Source: CAZNNH01 sp964574335
GTDB lineage: Bacteria > Acidobacteriota > Vicinamibacteria > Fen-336
Assembly: GCA_964574335.1 (NCBI GenBank)
Contig: CAZNNH010000076.1
Coordinates: 1 to 26,691 of the forward strand
Direction: 5' to 3'
Length of the DNA: 26,691 nt
A program made the translations under genes and the position numbers. A model generated the notes under the pieces. The model did not search any database. It saw only the letters and a list, made by a program, of their open reading frames with translations, and had not been told where the DNA came from. This document shows positions 17,349 to 26,533 of the stretch, one piece after another (the first letter of the stretch is position 1; the number at the start of each line of letters is the position of its first letter).

Positions 17349-17852
17349 AAGGACGGCCCTCGACGGCGGCTGCTGAGGGCGGTCGCTCGGTGGGGCTTCT
17401 ACGTCGACGTGGGGGCGAGCCGCGTGCTCGGCCGGCTGCGCGGGGAGCCCGGCTATCGGCTGGGCGGGCACTGCCGGCGGTCGGCGGGCTGCTGCGAGCA
17501 GCCCCGGATAGCCGTCAGCCGCCGGGGGTGGCACCAGCCCCGACTGCGCCCGCTCATCGTAAGGTGGGAGGAGCCAGTGAACGGCTTCGCGCTCGTCGAC
17601 CAGCAGCGAGAGCGGCGGGTGCTGCTGTTCCGGTGCACCCACTTCGATCGCCAGAGCCGCTACGCCTCCCGACCCGGGGTCTGCCGCGACTATCCCCGCG
17701 CCCCGCTCGCCCAACCGGCGCCGGAGCTGCTCCCCGGCTGCGGCTACCGCCCGGTGGCCCGCAACGCCGGCCGCCTGCTTCAGGCCCTCGAGAAGCAAGG
17801 GCTCGCCGAGGGGCAGATGGAGCGGCTCAAGCGCGGGCTGCACCTGGAGTAG
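17346..17852 (+). CDS. YkgJ-like cysteine-cluster protein
   Basis: A small 168-residue protein with the cysteine pattern of the YkgJ (putative Zn or Fe-S cluster) family: Cys43 and Cys49-Cys50 in GHCRRSAGCC, Cys97 in FRCTHFD, Cys113 in GVCRDYPR, and Cys132 in PGCGYR. The spacing and the CRxYP motif are typical; the molecular role of the family is unknown. No signal peptide is seen. The ATG used here is inside the palindrome with GACCCC before it and no ribosome site, so the true start may differ. It is followed after 14 bases by the HD hydrolase gene, probably in the same transcript. Confidence 0.75.
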   Translation: MKDGPRRRLLRAVARWGFYVDVGASRVLGRLRGEPGYRLGGHCRRSAGCCEQPRIAVSRRGWHQPRLRPLIVRWEEPVNGFALVDQQRERRVLLFRCTHFDRQSRYASRPGVCRDYPRAPLAQPAPELLPGCGYRPVARNAGRLLQALEKQGLAEGQMERLKRGLHLE

Positions 17853-17866
17853 ACTCCCGCGCGGGC

Positions 17867-18523
17867 GTGTCGAAAAGCTCCCCCGAGACCGAGGCCCTCG
17901 ACGTGTGGCGTGAGCGCCTACGTCGCTCCCTGGCGGACGAGGGCGACGCTTCTCACGACGTCCACCATTGCGACCGGGTCTGGGCCTCGTGCCAGCGGAT
18001 CGCCGACGAGGAGTCCTCGGCCGCCGATCGGCTGGTCCTGCTGGCGGCGGCCTACCTGCACGACATCGTGAGCCCGCCCAAGGACTCGCCGCTCCGTGCT
18101 CGTGCCTCCGCCCTGGCGGCGGAGCAGGCGAGCCGGCGGCTGGAGCAGATGGGATTCCCGAGCCAGAAGCAGGCCGCGGTGCGCCATGCGATCGAGGCCC
18201 ACAGCTTCTCCGCCGGCATCCCACCCGAGACCGACGAGGCGCGCATCCTGCAAGATGCCGACCGCTTGGAGGCCCTCGGCGCCATCGGCCTGGCCCGGGT
18301 CTTTTGCGTGGCGGGACGGCTCGGGAGCCGGCTCTTCGACCCGGAGGACCCGCTGGCCGAGCGCCGGCCGCTCGACGACCGCCGTTTCGCCGTCGACCAC
18401 TTCCGGGAGAAGCTCCTCGAGCTGCCGGCCCGGATGAACACCCGCGCCGGCTCCCGGCTGGCCCAGAAGCGGGCGGCGATCCTCGAGCGCTACCTGGACG
18501 ACTTGGTCGCCGAGCTCGGCTGA
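17867..18523 (+). CDS. yedJ: YedJ-like HD-domain phosphohydrolase
   Basis: A 218-residue HD-superfamily metal-dependent phosphohydrolase. Residues SHDVHHCDRVW (His30, His33/34), LHD (His65-Asp66), AIEAHSFSA and QDADRLEALGAIGLARVF (Asp122) reproduce the pattern I know from E. coli YedJ, including the later RPLDDRRFAVDHF segment, over essentially the whole length. The substrate is not established; nucleotide or phosphate ester hydrolysis is expected from the fold. GTG 17867 is the start giving the family's usual length, though without a strong ribosome site. It is the second gene after the YkgJ-like protein. Confidence 0.85.
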   Translation: MSKSSPETEALDVWRERLRRSLADEGDASHDVHHCDRVWASCQRIADEESSAADRLVLLAAAYLHDIVSPPKDSPLRARASALAAEQASRRLEQMGFPSQKQAAVRHAIEAHSFSAGIPPETDEARILQDADRLEALGAIGLARVFCVAGRLGSRLFDPEDPLAERRPLDDRRFAVDHFREKLLELPARMNTRAGSRLAQKRAAILERYLDDLVAELG

Positions 18524-18561
18524 ACGGGCGCGGGCCCGGCGGCCTCGCCCGGCGACGTCCT

Positions 18562-19395
18562 TCAGCTCGCGGCCAGGAACTCGGCGAGCGCCTCCTGCCA
18601 CGGCCGCAGCCGGACGCCCACGATCGTGCCGGCGGTGTTGAGAAGGGGCGCAAAGCGGGGCGGGGTGGAGTCACGGCGAAAGGTCTCGAGGGTGATGGGG
18701 CGAACCTCCACCTGCTCCTTGCCGGCCAGGCGGAGGATCTCGCGGGCCAGCTCGTGGCGGGAGCAGTACCCGGAGTTGGCCAGGTGGTAGACGCCGAAGG
18801 CTTCGGTCTGGATCAGCTCGGCCAGCGCGCGTGCCAGGTCGGGGGCGTAGGTGGGGTTGCCCACCTCGTCGGTGACGACCTGCAGGCTGCCGCGCTCGTC
18901 GGCGAGCTGCAGGATGCGGTGCGGGAAGTTGCGTCCTCCCGCGGCATAGAGCCAGGCGGTGCGGGCGATGTAGAAGCGGTCCAGCAGGTGGGAGACGAAC
19001 CACTCCCCGGCGGCCTTGGAGCGGCCGTAGGGGTTGGCCGGATGGGTCGGATCCCATTCCTGGTACGGCTCACTGGCGGTGCCGTCGAAGACCTCGTTGG
19101 TGCTGACGTAGGCCAGGGCCGCCCCACCGGACGCGCAGGCCAGGGCCACGTTCTGGGTGCCGACGGCGTTGGCCCGATACGCCCGCTCGGGGTCGCGGGC
19201 GCAGCCGTCCACGTCGGTCCAGGCGGCGGCGTGGATCACCACCTCGGGCGCGAAGCGGCGGATCGCCTCGGTGACCGCGGCCCGATCGGTGACGTCGACC
19301 TCGGGCAGGTCGCATCCGGACAGCGTGTGGCCGTCCAGGGCCACCTCGAGGGCGCGCCCGAGCTGCCCCTTGTTTCCGGTGACGAAGACGCGCAT
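18562..19395 (-). CDS. rfbD: dTDP-4-dehydrorhamnose reductase (RmlD/RfbD family)
   Basis: A 277-residue extended short-chain dehydrogenase. It has the NAD(P) loop GNKGQLG (7-13), HAAAWTDVDGCA, catalytic Ser98/Thr99 in VSTNEVFDG, the YxxxK pair Tyr123-Lys127 in NPYGRSK, and TAWLYAAGGRNFPHRI. These are hallmark RmlD segments. The reaction is NAD(P)H reduction of dTDP-6-deoxy-lyxo-4-hexulose to dTDP-L-rhamnose for surface polysaccharide. The usual partners rmlA, rmlB and rmlC are absent from the window, so the assignment rests on sequence alone. The gene follows the PEP carboxylase gene by 45 bases on the same strand. A TACAAT on the minus strand (19408-19413) could be a -10 element of its own. 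Confidence 0.85.
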   Translation of the reverse strand: MRVFVTGNKGQLGRALEVALDGHTLSGCDLPEVDVTDRAAVTEAIRRFAPEVVIHAAAWTDVDGCARDPERAYRANAVGTQNVALACASGGAALAYVSTNEVFDGTASEPYQEWDPTHPANPYGRSKAAGEWFVSHLLDRFYIARTAWLYAAGGRNFPHRILQLADERGSLQVVTDEVGNPTYAPDLARALAELIQTEAFGVYHLANSGYCSRHELAREILRLAGKEQVEVRPITLETFRRDSTPPRFAPLLNTAGTIVGVRLRPWQEALAEFLAAS

Positions 19396-19440
19396 GGGAT
19401 GCGACGGATTGTACCCTGCGCGGGGAGATCGGGCGGCGGC

Positions 19441-21753
19441 TCAGCCGGTGGTGAGCATGCCGGCGGCGATCCCGGTCACCGTCTCCCGGAACAGCCGGCT
19501 CTGGGCCTCGCTCAGCGTCTCTTGGCGCAGCGCCTCGACCTGCAGCAGGTTGAGGGGGTGGATCATCGGGGCACGGTAGTGGATGCTCTCACGCAGCCAC
19601 TGCCGATCGGACAGCAGCTCGCCTCCCGGATCGGCCCTGCGGGCGAGGTCGAGAGCCGCCTCCCGCTCCGCTTCCAGGCCTGCAAGCAGGTCCGGGCGGG
19701 CGGGCTCGAGGTCCCTCACGTACTCGCGAAAGACCCGGGGCTCGGTCTTGGCCATGGTGAAGCCGAGCTGACGCAGGTAGCCGTGGAGCAGCGGGTCGTC
19801 TCGCACCGCGTCCGCCAGCTCGGCCAGGGCCTCGGGGCGGTCCCGAAGCTGGCGCCAGGCGGCGCCGATGCCCAGCCACGCATGGAGCAGGTAGCGGGTC
19901 TGGGTCCAACAGAGGACCCAGGGGATCGCGCGCAGCGACTCAAGGCCGCCACCTCCTTTCCCCCGGCTCGCGGGACGGCTCCCGATGTTCAGCTCGCCCA
20001 GCCGCGAGTAGGGCGTCGCCTGGGCCAGCAGCTCGTGGAGCTCGGGCGCGCTGGCGGTCTCCACGAAGGCCTGCTGGGACAGCCCCGCCAGCCGGCGGGC
20101 CAGCCGGCCCGGCTCGCGGTGGGCGGGTGGTGCGGCCTGGTTGTCGGCGATCTTCTCCACCTGGCGGCGCAGGATCTCCGGGGTGGCCAGGGTGCGCTCC
20201 ACCATCTCACCCTGCAGCGTCTGCTTGACCAGCCGGGTCGCGTCCGCCGGCCAGGTGGCGAACTGCTCCTCGATGGTGCCGCCGCCACGCCCGACGCTCC
20301 CGCCGGAGCCGTGGAAGAAGATGACGGCCACCCCCCGCTGCTCGGCCCAGGCGCTGACCGCCGCCATCGCGTCGTGGATGGCCAGCCGGCTGGCCAGCAT
20401 GCCCATGCGCTTCGAGGTGTCGGAGTAGCCGAGCATCACCTCCAGCCTCCACTCGTCGACCTGCTGGCGGAAGGCCGGGTCGGCCAGGGTCTGGTCGAGG
20501 ATCCCCACCGCCCGCGGGAGCACCGCCGGCAGCTCGAACAGCGGGATCACCGGGACCGAAGGCTCTCCCATCACGTCGCGAACCAGCCCGACGGCCTCCA
20601 GCAGGTCGGCGGGTCTGTCGGCCATGCTGACCACCAGCCCTCGCGCGTACCAATCGACCCGTCCGCCGCGGGCCACGTCGCGGACGTAGTGGAGCATCTC
20701 GGCGATCGCCGTGCCGGCCTGGAAACGACCGCGCTCCTCGCGTAGCTCGAGGGGGACCACCAGGCCAGGGAAGAGGCGGAGCAGACAGGTCAGGTCGAGG
20801 AGCCGCGGGTGGCGCGCCCCGCGGGCGGCGGCATAGGTGGAATCCAGCTCCTGCAACCGGGCGCCCAGCCGCTCGATCCGGCGGCCGTCGCCGATCGAGA
20901 CGCGGTCGAGGCCCAGCAGCTCGGTGTCCAGCTCACGCCAGCACCGGCGGAGCTCGTCGGACCGGATCAGGGCGAGGTCCGCCTCGACCTCGGGAAGCAG
21001 GGACTCCCGCACGAAGCCCAGCAGCCGCGAGCGCGAGAGGTTCAGCGAGTGGTCGGTCTCCTCGGGGCCGACCCCCGGGTGCCCGTCCTTGTCACCGCCG
21101 ACCCACGTCCTCAGGAAGACGACGTGGCCTTCGTGGTGGAGCCGGATCAGCTCGTCGAGGATCGGGTCGGAGAGCAGCGAGAAGAGGTGCCGGGCCTCGT
21201 CCTCGACGGTGGGCTTCGTGGCAGGATGGCTGCCGGTCCTCCAGACCAGGTGCAGCAGGTGCTTGATCCGGTCCCGGTCGGGAGAGCCGCCGCGCTCCAG
21301 GGCATCGACACACAGGTCCCGGATCCGGCGCATGAGCCGGATGTTGTCGGGAGAGCGGGACTCGGTCGGGTGGGCGGTGAGCACGAACACCGCCCGGGCC
21401 CGGGTCTCGGCCGGGCGCCCCTCGTGCTCGTCGTCGCGCCGCCGGGACCGCAGCCGGTGGGTGCGGTAGGCGTTCTCGCACTGGTTGATCAGCTCGAGGT
21501 AGATCGTGTAGGCGCGGGCCAGGGCGATCTTCTCTTCGCCCGGCAGCTCGCGGAGGCGCGCCTGGGCGTCGGCCAGGGCCAGGGCACCGTCCTCCCCGGA
21601 ACCATCCCGCACCCGCAGCATCAGCCGGCGCACGGCCTCCACCGACTCGAAGAGGGGGCGGCCGCCGGCCTCCTCGATCACCTCGCCGAGCATCCCCTCG
21701 ACGTCGCGCACCAGGGATCGGAGGACCGGGGAGAGGGCCTGGGGAGAGGGCAT
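19441..21753 (-). CDS. ppc: phosphoenolpyruvate carboxylase, short divergent form
   Basis: A 770-residue PEPC homologue, shorter than the common 870-970. Conserved: the catalytic histidine in LTAHPTES (His128), GGDKDGHPGV, bicarbonate-site GYSDTSK (Lys448), GRGGG (Arg489), QGEM and a C-terminal GIAAGMLTTG close to the canonical GIAAGMRNTG. Changed: FHGRGG reads FHGSGG (Ser483 for Arg), SDSxKD reads SDTSKR (Arg449 for Asp), and the terminal MRNTG reads MLTTG. The expected reaction is PEP plus bicarbonate to oxaloacetate, refilling the TCA cycle; the substitutions make altered kinetics or regulation possible. The start at ATG 21753 has only GAGG directly adjacent, so the N-terminus is less certain. 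Confidence 0.85.
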   Translation of the reverse strand: MPSPQALSPVLRSLVRDVEGMLGEVIEEAGGRPLFESVEAVRRLMLRVRDGSGEDGALALADAQARLRELPGEEKIALARAYTIYLELINQCENAYRTHRLRSRRRDDEHEGRPAETRARAVFVLTAHPTESRSPDNIRLMRRIRDLCVDALERGGSPDRDRIKHLLHLVWRTGSHPATKPTVEDEARHLFSLLSDPILDELIRLHHEGHVVFLRTWVGGDKDGHPGVGPEETDHSLNLSRSRLLGFVRESLLPEVEADLALIRSDELRRCWRELDTELLGLDRVSIGDGRRIERLGARLQELDSTYAAARGARHPRLLDLTCLLRLFPGLVVPLELREERGRFQAGTAIAEMLHYVRDVARGGRVDWYARGLVVSMADRPADLLEAVGLVRDVMGEPSVPVIPLFELPAVLPRAVGILDQTLADPAFRQQVDEWRLEVMLGYSDTSKRMGMLASRLAIHDAMAAVSAWAEQRGVAVIFFHGSGGSVGRGGGTIEEQFATWPADATRLVKQTLQGEMVERTLATPEILRRQVEKIADNQAAPPAHREPGRLARRLAGLSQQAFVETASAPELHELLAQATPYSRLGELNIGSRPASRGKGGGGLESLRAIPWVLCWTQTRYLLHAWLGIGAAWRQLRDRPEALAELADAVRDDPLLHGYLRQLGFTMAKTEPRVFREYVRDLEPARPDLLAGLEAEREAALDLARRADPGGELLSDRQWLRESIHYRAPMIHPLNLLQVEALRQETLSEAQSRLFRETVTGIAAGMLTTG

Positions 21754-21862
21754 CCTCGATCATCCCACGCCGGAGAGGGCCTTGCCAGGAAAGGCGCCGC
21801 GTCCCCGACAGCGGCAGGCTGCGGCCACGCCGCGCACGTACGGCGACTCGACGCAGGGTCAG

Positions 21863-22846
21863 TCAGTTCACGAAGTCGACGCCGCCCATCGCCGCCGAGT
21901 AGGAGAAGGTCAGCGTCGGGATCTCGCCGCCCTCTCCCTCGCCGGCCCGATCGTGGGGCAGGCCGCGGGTGGCCACGCCCTCGGGAAGGCGGACCTTCAG
22001 CCCACCCATCTGGCTCTCGAGGGAGACCTGGCAGTCGCGGAGCCAGTGGCCCCGAAGGTCGAGGTCGCCGCCCCCCATCCGGGTCTGCACCAGCAGCCGT
22101 CTTGGGCTGGCGTCGCCCAGCCGCCGGAACGAGCCGCCCCCCATCGAGGCGTCGATGCTCAAGGTGTCCGTCGGCTCACGCAACGGCTCGGAGAACTCCA
22201 GGTCCCCTCCGCCCTGCCGAAACGCCACCTGGGTCTTGGTCAGCCACAGCCCGCCCAGGTCCACCTCGCCGCCTCCCTGAGAGAAGCGGAGGTCGAGGTC
22301 CATCGGGACGTCCCGGGGGAGCTGGACCCATACGTGGGGCCGCTTTCCGCCCATCGCCTGGGCCAGGGTGGCGATGAAGCCGAGCGTCTGGGTGCGCTCG
22401 AACCGGACCACGTAGCTCCAGGCCCCCTGGGAGTGCTCCATCCGGGTCTCGAGCCGGTACCAGTCCGGGTCGTAGTCGGCCTCCACCCGCAGCGGCTGGC
22501 CGACCGGGGCCGGCACGACCTCGAACTCGCCGTGGGACAGGTCGATCGTCATGCGTCCCCGAGGCGGGGTCTTCCCATCTCCTGGACCGGGAAGGGCCGG
22601 GGCCTCGAGAGGCGGCCCGTCGGAGAAGGGGCGGGTCGCCTCGTCCTTCTGGGACCCGGCCGGCTGGGCCTCGGCGGCGAAGCCGCCGAGCGGCTCCTCC
22701 ACGGTCTTCGTGGTCATCTTCTGGGACCGGGCCACGCTGCGACCCACCATCAGAAGCGTCGCCCCCACCACGAAACACAGGGCGATCAGGCCCCCACAAC
22801 CCAGCAGCCCATACTGCAGGCACCCTCCCCGCCCGGCTCTCGGCAT
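21863..22846 (-). CDS. membrane-anchored protein with periodic GGG repeats (DUF4097-like beta-solenoid)
   Basis: A 327-residue protein. One transmembrane helix (about 12-35) anchors it. A Pro/Gly/Glu-rich linker covers about 50-98. From about 99 the sequence is short beta-strands. Residues 190-320 carry six copies of a [QM]GG(G) turn at 190, 211, 235, 257, 280 and 320, spaced 21-24 residues except the last at 40. Each is followed by alternating hydrophobic residues such as EVDLGG, DLEFSE and DLDLRG. This is the look of the DUF4097/DUF2807 putative adhesin beta-helix; the function is unknown. ATG 22846 follows GGGAGGG at good spacing. It stands 109 bases before the PEPC gene on the same strand. 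Confidence 0.7.
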   Translation of the reverse strand: MPRAGRGGCLQYGLLGCGGLIALCFVVGATLLMVGRSVARSQKMTTKTVEEPLGGFAAEAQPAGSQKDEATRPFSDGPPLEAPALPGPGDGKTPPRGRMTIDLSHGEFEVVPAPVGQPLRVEADYDPDWYRLETRMEHSQGAWSYVVRFERTQTLGFIATLAQAMGGKRPHVWVQLPRDVPMDLDLRFSQGGGEVDLGGLWLTKTQVAFRQGGGDLEFSEPLREPTDTLSIDASMGGGSFRRLGDASPRRLLVQTRMGGGDLDLRGHWLRDCQVSLESQMGGLKVRLPEGVATRGLPHDRAGEGEGGEIPTLTFSYSAAMGGVDFVN

Positions 22847-22851
22847 CGCAT

Positions 22852-22858
22852 TCCCTCC
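22852..22858 (-). promoter_or_regulatory. ribosome binding site choosing between two overlapping ATGs
   Basis: GGGAGGG on the minus strand is too close to the out-of-frame ATG at 22851 but at normal distance from ATG 22846, which opens the long frame. Confidence 0.45.
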
Positions 22859-22920
22859 CGACGACGGGGTTTGCTCCCCTCACACCGGAGTACGGGTTCC
22901 GCTCACCGTGGGTTCCGGCC

Positions 22921-22970
22921 CTGGCCGTGGTCGGTCGTCGCGCGGCCAGCCGGGTGCTCCCGCGCACCGG
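22921..22970. other. two adjacent stem-loops
   Basis: CTGGCCG (22921-22927) pairs with CGGCCAG (22943-22949). Immediately next, CCGGGTGC (22950-22957) pairs with GCACCGG (22964-22970) with one bulged G. Together with the stronger stem-loop at 22989-23021 they form a run of hairpins in the 209-base gap between the GGG-repeat gene and tRNA-Arg. In such GC-rich DNA short stems arise easily, so this is a weak call. Confidence 0.3.
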
Positions 22971-22988
22971 CACGACTCGGGAGCGATG

Positions 22989-23021
22989 GCTCACGGTGCC
23001 CATTCGTGGAGCACCGTGAGC
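22989..23021 (-). terminator. perfect 11-bp stem-loop downstream of tRNA-Arg
   Basis: GCTCACGGTGC (22989-22999) and GCACCGTGAGC (23011-23021) are perfect reverse complements around an 11-base loop. It begins 35 bases after the 3' end of the minus-strand tRNA. It could terminate the tRNA transcript or be an operator for the gene starting at 22846. No T-tract follows, so a classical intrinsic terminator is not proven. Confidence 0.4.
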
Positions 23022-23055
23022 GTCATGGAGTCTGGTTGAGGGATGATGATGAAGG

Positions 23056-23132
23056 TGGTGCGCCCCGGGCGATTCGAACGCCCGACCTACAGATTCGTAG
23101 TCTGTCGCTCTATCCAGCTGAGCTAGGGGCGC
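23056..23132 (-). tRNA. tRNA-Arg (anticodon ACG)
   Basis: The minus strand folds as a full cloverleaf. The acceptor GCGCCCC pairs with GGGGCGC; the D arm is AGCTC..GAGC; the anticodon stem ACAGA/TCTGT carries loop CTACGAA with anticodon ACG (A34 expected to become inosine, reading CGU/CGC/CGA); the variable loop is short; and the T arm is GGGCG-TTCGAAT-CGCCC. The discriminator is A and the terminal CCA is encoded (23058-23056). No integration scar or attachment repeat was seen at its 3' end. Confidence 0.97.
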
Positions 23133-23191
23133 GCCGTGCTGACCCCTGAGAATAGCCCGGCCCGGCGCCGCCGCGCAAGTCGGTGCCCAGC

Positions 23192-23938
23192 TCAGAAGAT
23201 CGCGGCCAGGCCCACCTTGACGGCCACGAAGAGCGCCCAGGGCACCAGCACGCCCCACGCCGCCGTTCCGGTCGATCGCTTCGAGGCCACGCCGAAGCCG
23301 ACCGAGAGCAGGAAGATGGTGAAGAAGGAGAAGAGGTCCATGCTGCCGGCCAGCGAGTAGAGGGGCTTGGCCGTCTCCGCCTTGTCCAGCAGCGCGGCGA
23401 GGTTGGTGGCCATCAACTGGTTCGGGTCGACGTTCCACTCCTCCTTCAAGAACATGGTGAGGAGCAAGAGCGGCGTGCTGATCAGGCTCACCGCCAGGAA
23501 GGAGAAGGAGGTGATGCTGACTGACTCCTTGAAGCCGACGGTCGAGGCCATCACCACGCGGAAGATCAACAGCAGCACGGCGGCGGTGACCAGGATCATC
23601 ACCACCGGCGCCACCAGGCTCATCGCCGGGACCATGATCGGGATGATCTTCTCCTGGATGCTGAGCGTTTGGTCGCGCTGTTCGGTGGACATCTTCTCCC
23701 ACTGGCCGGACTCCTGGAGCTGGAGCTTGCCGAACTCCCGGGCGTCCATGTGGGTCACCCACACCGCCGAGAAGGTCAGGGCCAGGGCGATCACCAGCAC
23801 CATCGGGACCAGGAAGCGCGGCTTCTTGAGGATCGAGGTGAAGGCGTCCTTCGGGGCGAAGTAGAGGTCGAAGAGGTTGGCCAGAAAGCCGCGCGCCTGC
23901 GGCTCCGGCGTAGGCGCGGTGGGAGTGGTTTCGCTCAT
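23192..23938 (-). CDS. YIP1-family integral membrane protein
   Basis: A 248-residue inner-membrane protein with a soluble Pro/Thr-rich N-terminus. About five hydrophobic segments follow: FLVPMVLVIALALTFSAVW, IMVPAMSLVAPVVMILVTAA, SITSFSFLAVSLISTPLLLL, LFSFFTIFLLSVGFG and LVPWALFVAVKVGLAAIF. The segment LYFAPKDAFTSILKKPRFLVP is the conserved entry to the Yip1 domain as seen in bacteria. The function is unknown; bacterial members often sit beside ABC exporter permeases, as here, 46 bases after the second permease. GGAGG (23944-23948, minus strand) supports ATG 23938. Confidence 0.75.
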   Translation of the reverse strand: MSETTPTAPTPEPQARGFLANLFDLYFAPKDAFTSILKKPRFLVPMVLVIALALTFSAVWVTHMDAREFGKLQLQESGQWEKMSTEQRDQTLSIQEKIIPIMVPAMSLVAPVVMILVTAAVLLLIFRVVMASTVGFKESVSITSFSFLAVSLISTPLLLLTMFLKEEWNVDPNQLMATNLAALLDKAETAKPLYSLAGSMDLFSFFTIFLLSVGFGVASKRSTGTAAWGVLVPWALFVAVKVGLAAIF

Positions 23939-23984
23939 GGGAACCTCCGTGGTTCGAGATCAGCCGAGAGGAGAGCTTCCCCCC

Positions 23985-25240
<1,256 letters not shown>

Positions 25241-25241
<1 letters not shown>

Positions 25242-26482
25242 CACTCGTTCCGGAGCGCCACGATCGGGTCCAGGGCGGCGGCCCGACCCGCCGGGTAGAT
25301 CCCGGCCACCAGGCCGACCCCGCTGGCGACCATCAACGCCAGCGCGACGGCCCAGGGCCTTATCGGCACCGAGAAGCTCACCGACATCATGCTCCCGAGG
25401 ACCCTCTCCAGGACCAGCGAGAAGACCGAGGCCCCCAGCACGCCCAGCGCGCCGCCGGCGGCGGACAACAGCACCGACTCGACCAGGAACTGGCGCAGGA
25501 TGTCGCGACGCCGAGCGCCTAGGGCCTTGCGGATGCCGATCTCCTTGATCCGCTCGCTGACCGAGACCAGCATGATGTTCATCACCACCACGCCGCCCAC
25601 CAGCAGGCTGATGGCGGTGACCACCAGGGTGACGATGTAGATCCCCTGGGTGGCGCTCTTCCACAGGTCCATCACCGTCTCGCCGGTCTCGATCGAGAAG
25701 TCATCCGCGTCCTGGTAGGCGAGGTGGTGACGGATCCGCATCGCCAGCCGCGCCTCGTCCTGCGCCTGCTCGAAAACGGCCAGCGACCGCGCCTCGGCCT
25801 GGATCTGGACCGAACGCCTTGTCCCATAGAGCTTCTGGAAGGTGGTGATCGGGATCCAGATGAAGTTGTCCTGGCTCTGGCCGAAGATGCTGCCCTTGGG
25901 CTCGGCCACCCCCACCACCCTGAGCGGATGGCTGTCAATCTGGATGGTCCGTCCGAGGGGGTCGATCTTGCCGAAGAACGCCTCCACCAGGTCGCTGCCG
26001 ATCACGGCGAACGGACGAGCCCTGTCAATGTCGTCCTGGATCAGGTGGCGCCCCGCGCTCAGCTCGCGAATGGTGCCGATCCGGCTGTAGTTCTCGGTGA
26101 TCCCGGCCACCAGGACGTCCTCCTGGAGGGTGCGCCCGCGCTTGACGTCACGACGGGTCCTCACCACCGCGCCGACCTCGGAGCACGACGGGCAGCGCTC
26201 GCGCACCGCCTCCATGTCGGCGAGGGTGAGCTGCTTCCGCTTCATCATTTCCATGAACTGATCGTGGCTGGTGATGATGTCGGGCATCTGCTGGACCGAG
26301 AAGCTCTTGGTGCCCAGCTCCAGGACCTGGTTCGCGATGTAGCCATCGAGGCCCTCGGTGACCGCCACCACCGCCACCACCGAGGAGACGCCGATCAGGA
26401 TCCCGAGGACGGTGAGGAAGGAGCGCAGCTTGTGGGCGCGCAACGAGGCGACCGCGATCCGGATGGCTTCACCAAACGGCAT
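25241..26482 (-). CDS. MacB/FtsX-type ABC transporter permease (first)
   Basis: A 413-residue permease with the same plan as its neighbour: an N-terminal helix (LRSFLTVLGILIGVSSVVAVV), a MacB_PCD periplasmic domain, then an FtsX domain with VGGVVVMNIMLVSVSERIKEIGIRKALGARRRDI and a C-terminal LDPIVALRNE. The periplasmic part contains CPSC (about residues 92-95), a Cys pair not seen in the second permease. The two permeases are clearly related but well diverged, so they probably form a heterodimer. The start at ATG 26482 has GGAGAGGAG upstream at a slightly long distance. It is 51 bases downstream of the ATPase gene. Confidence 0.9.
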
Positions 26483-26533
26483 CTCGAGATGCTACTCCTC
26501 TCCGGTCCTCTCCCATGGTACCTCTCGGACTGC

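Noticed and set aside
18562..19395. Surface-polysaccharide (rml) gene cluster
   Set aside because: Only the RmlD-like reductase is present; no rmlA, rmlB, rmlC or glycosyltransferase was found in the window.
23056..23132. tRNA-Arg as an integration site of a genomic island
   Set aside because: No integrase gene, no direct repeat of the tRNA 3' end and no change in gene character on either side were seen.
26480..26491. 12-bp perfect palindrome CATCTCGAGATG over the start codon of the first permease
   Set aside because: Short enough to occur by chance in 26 kb and not repeated in the window; no second copy or partner element.
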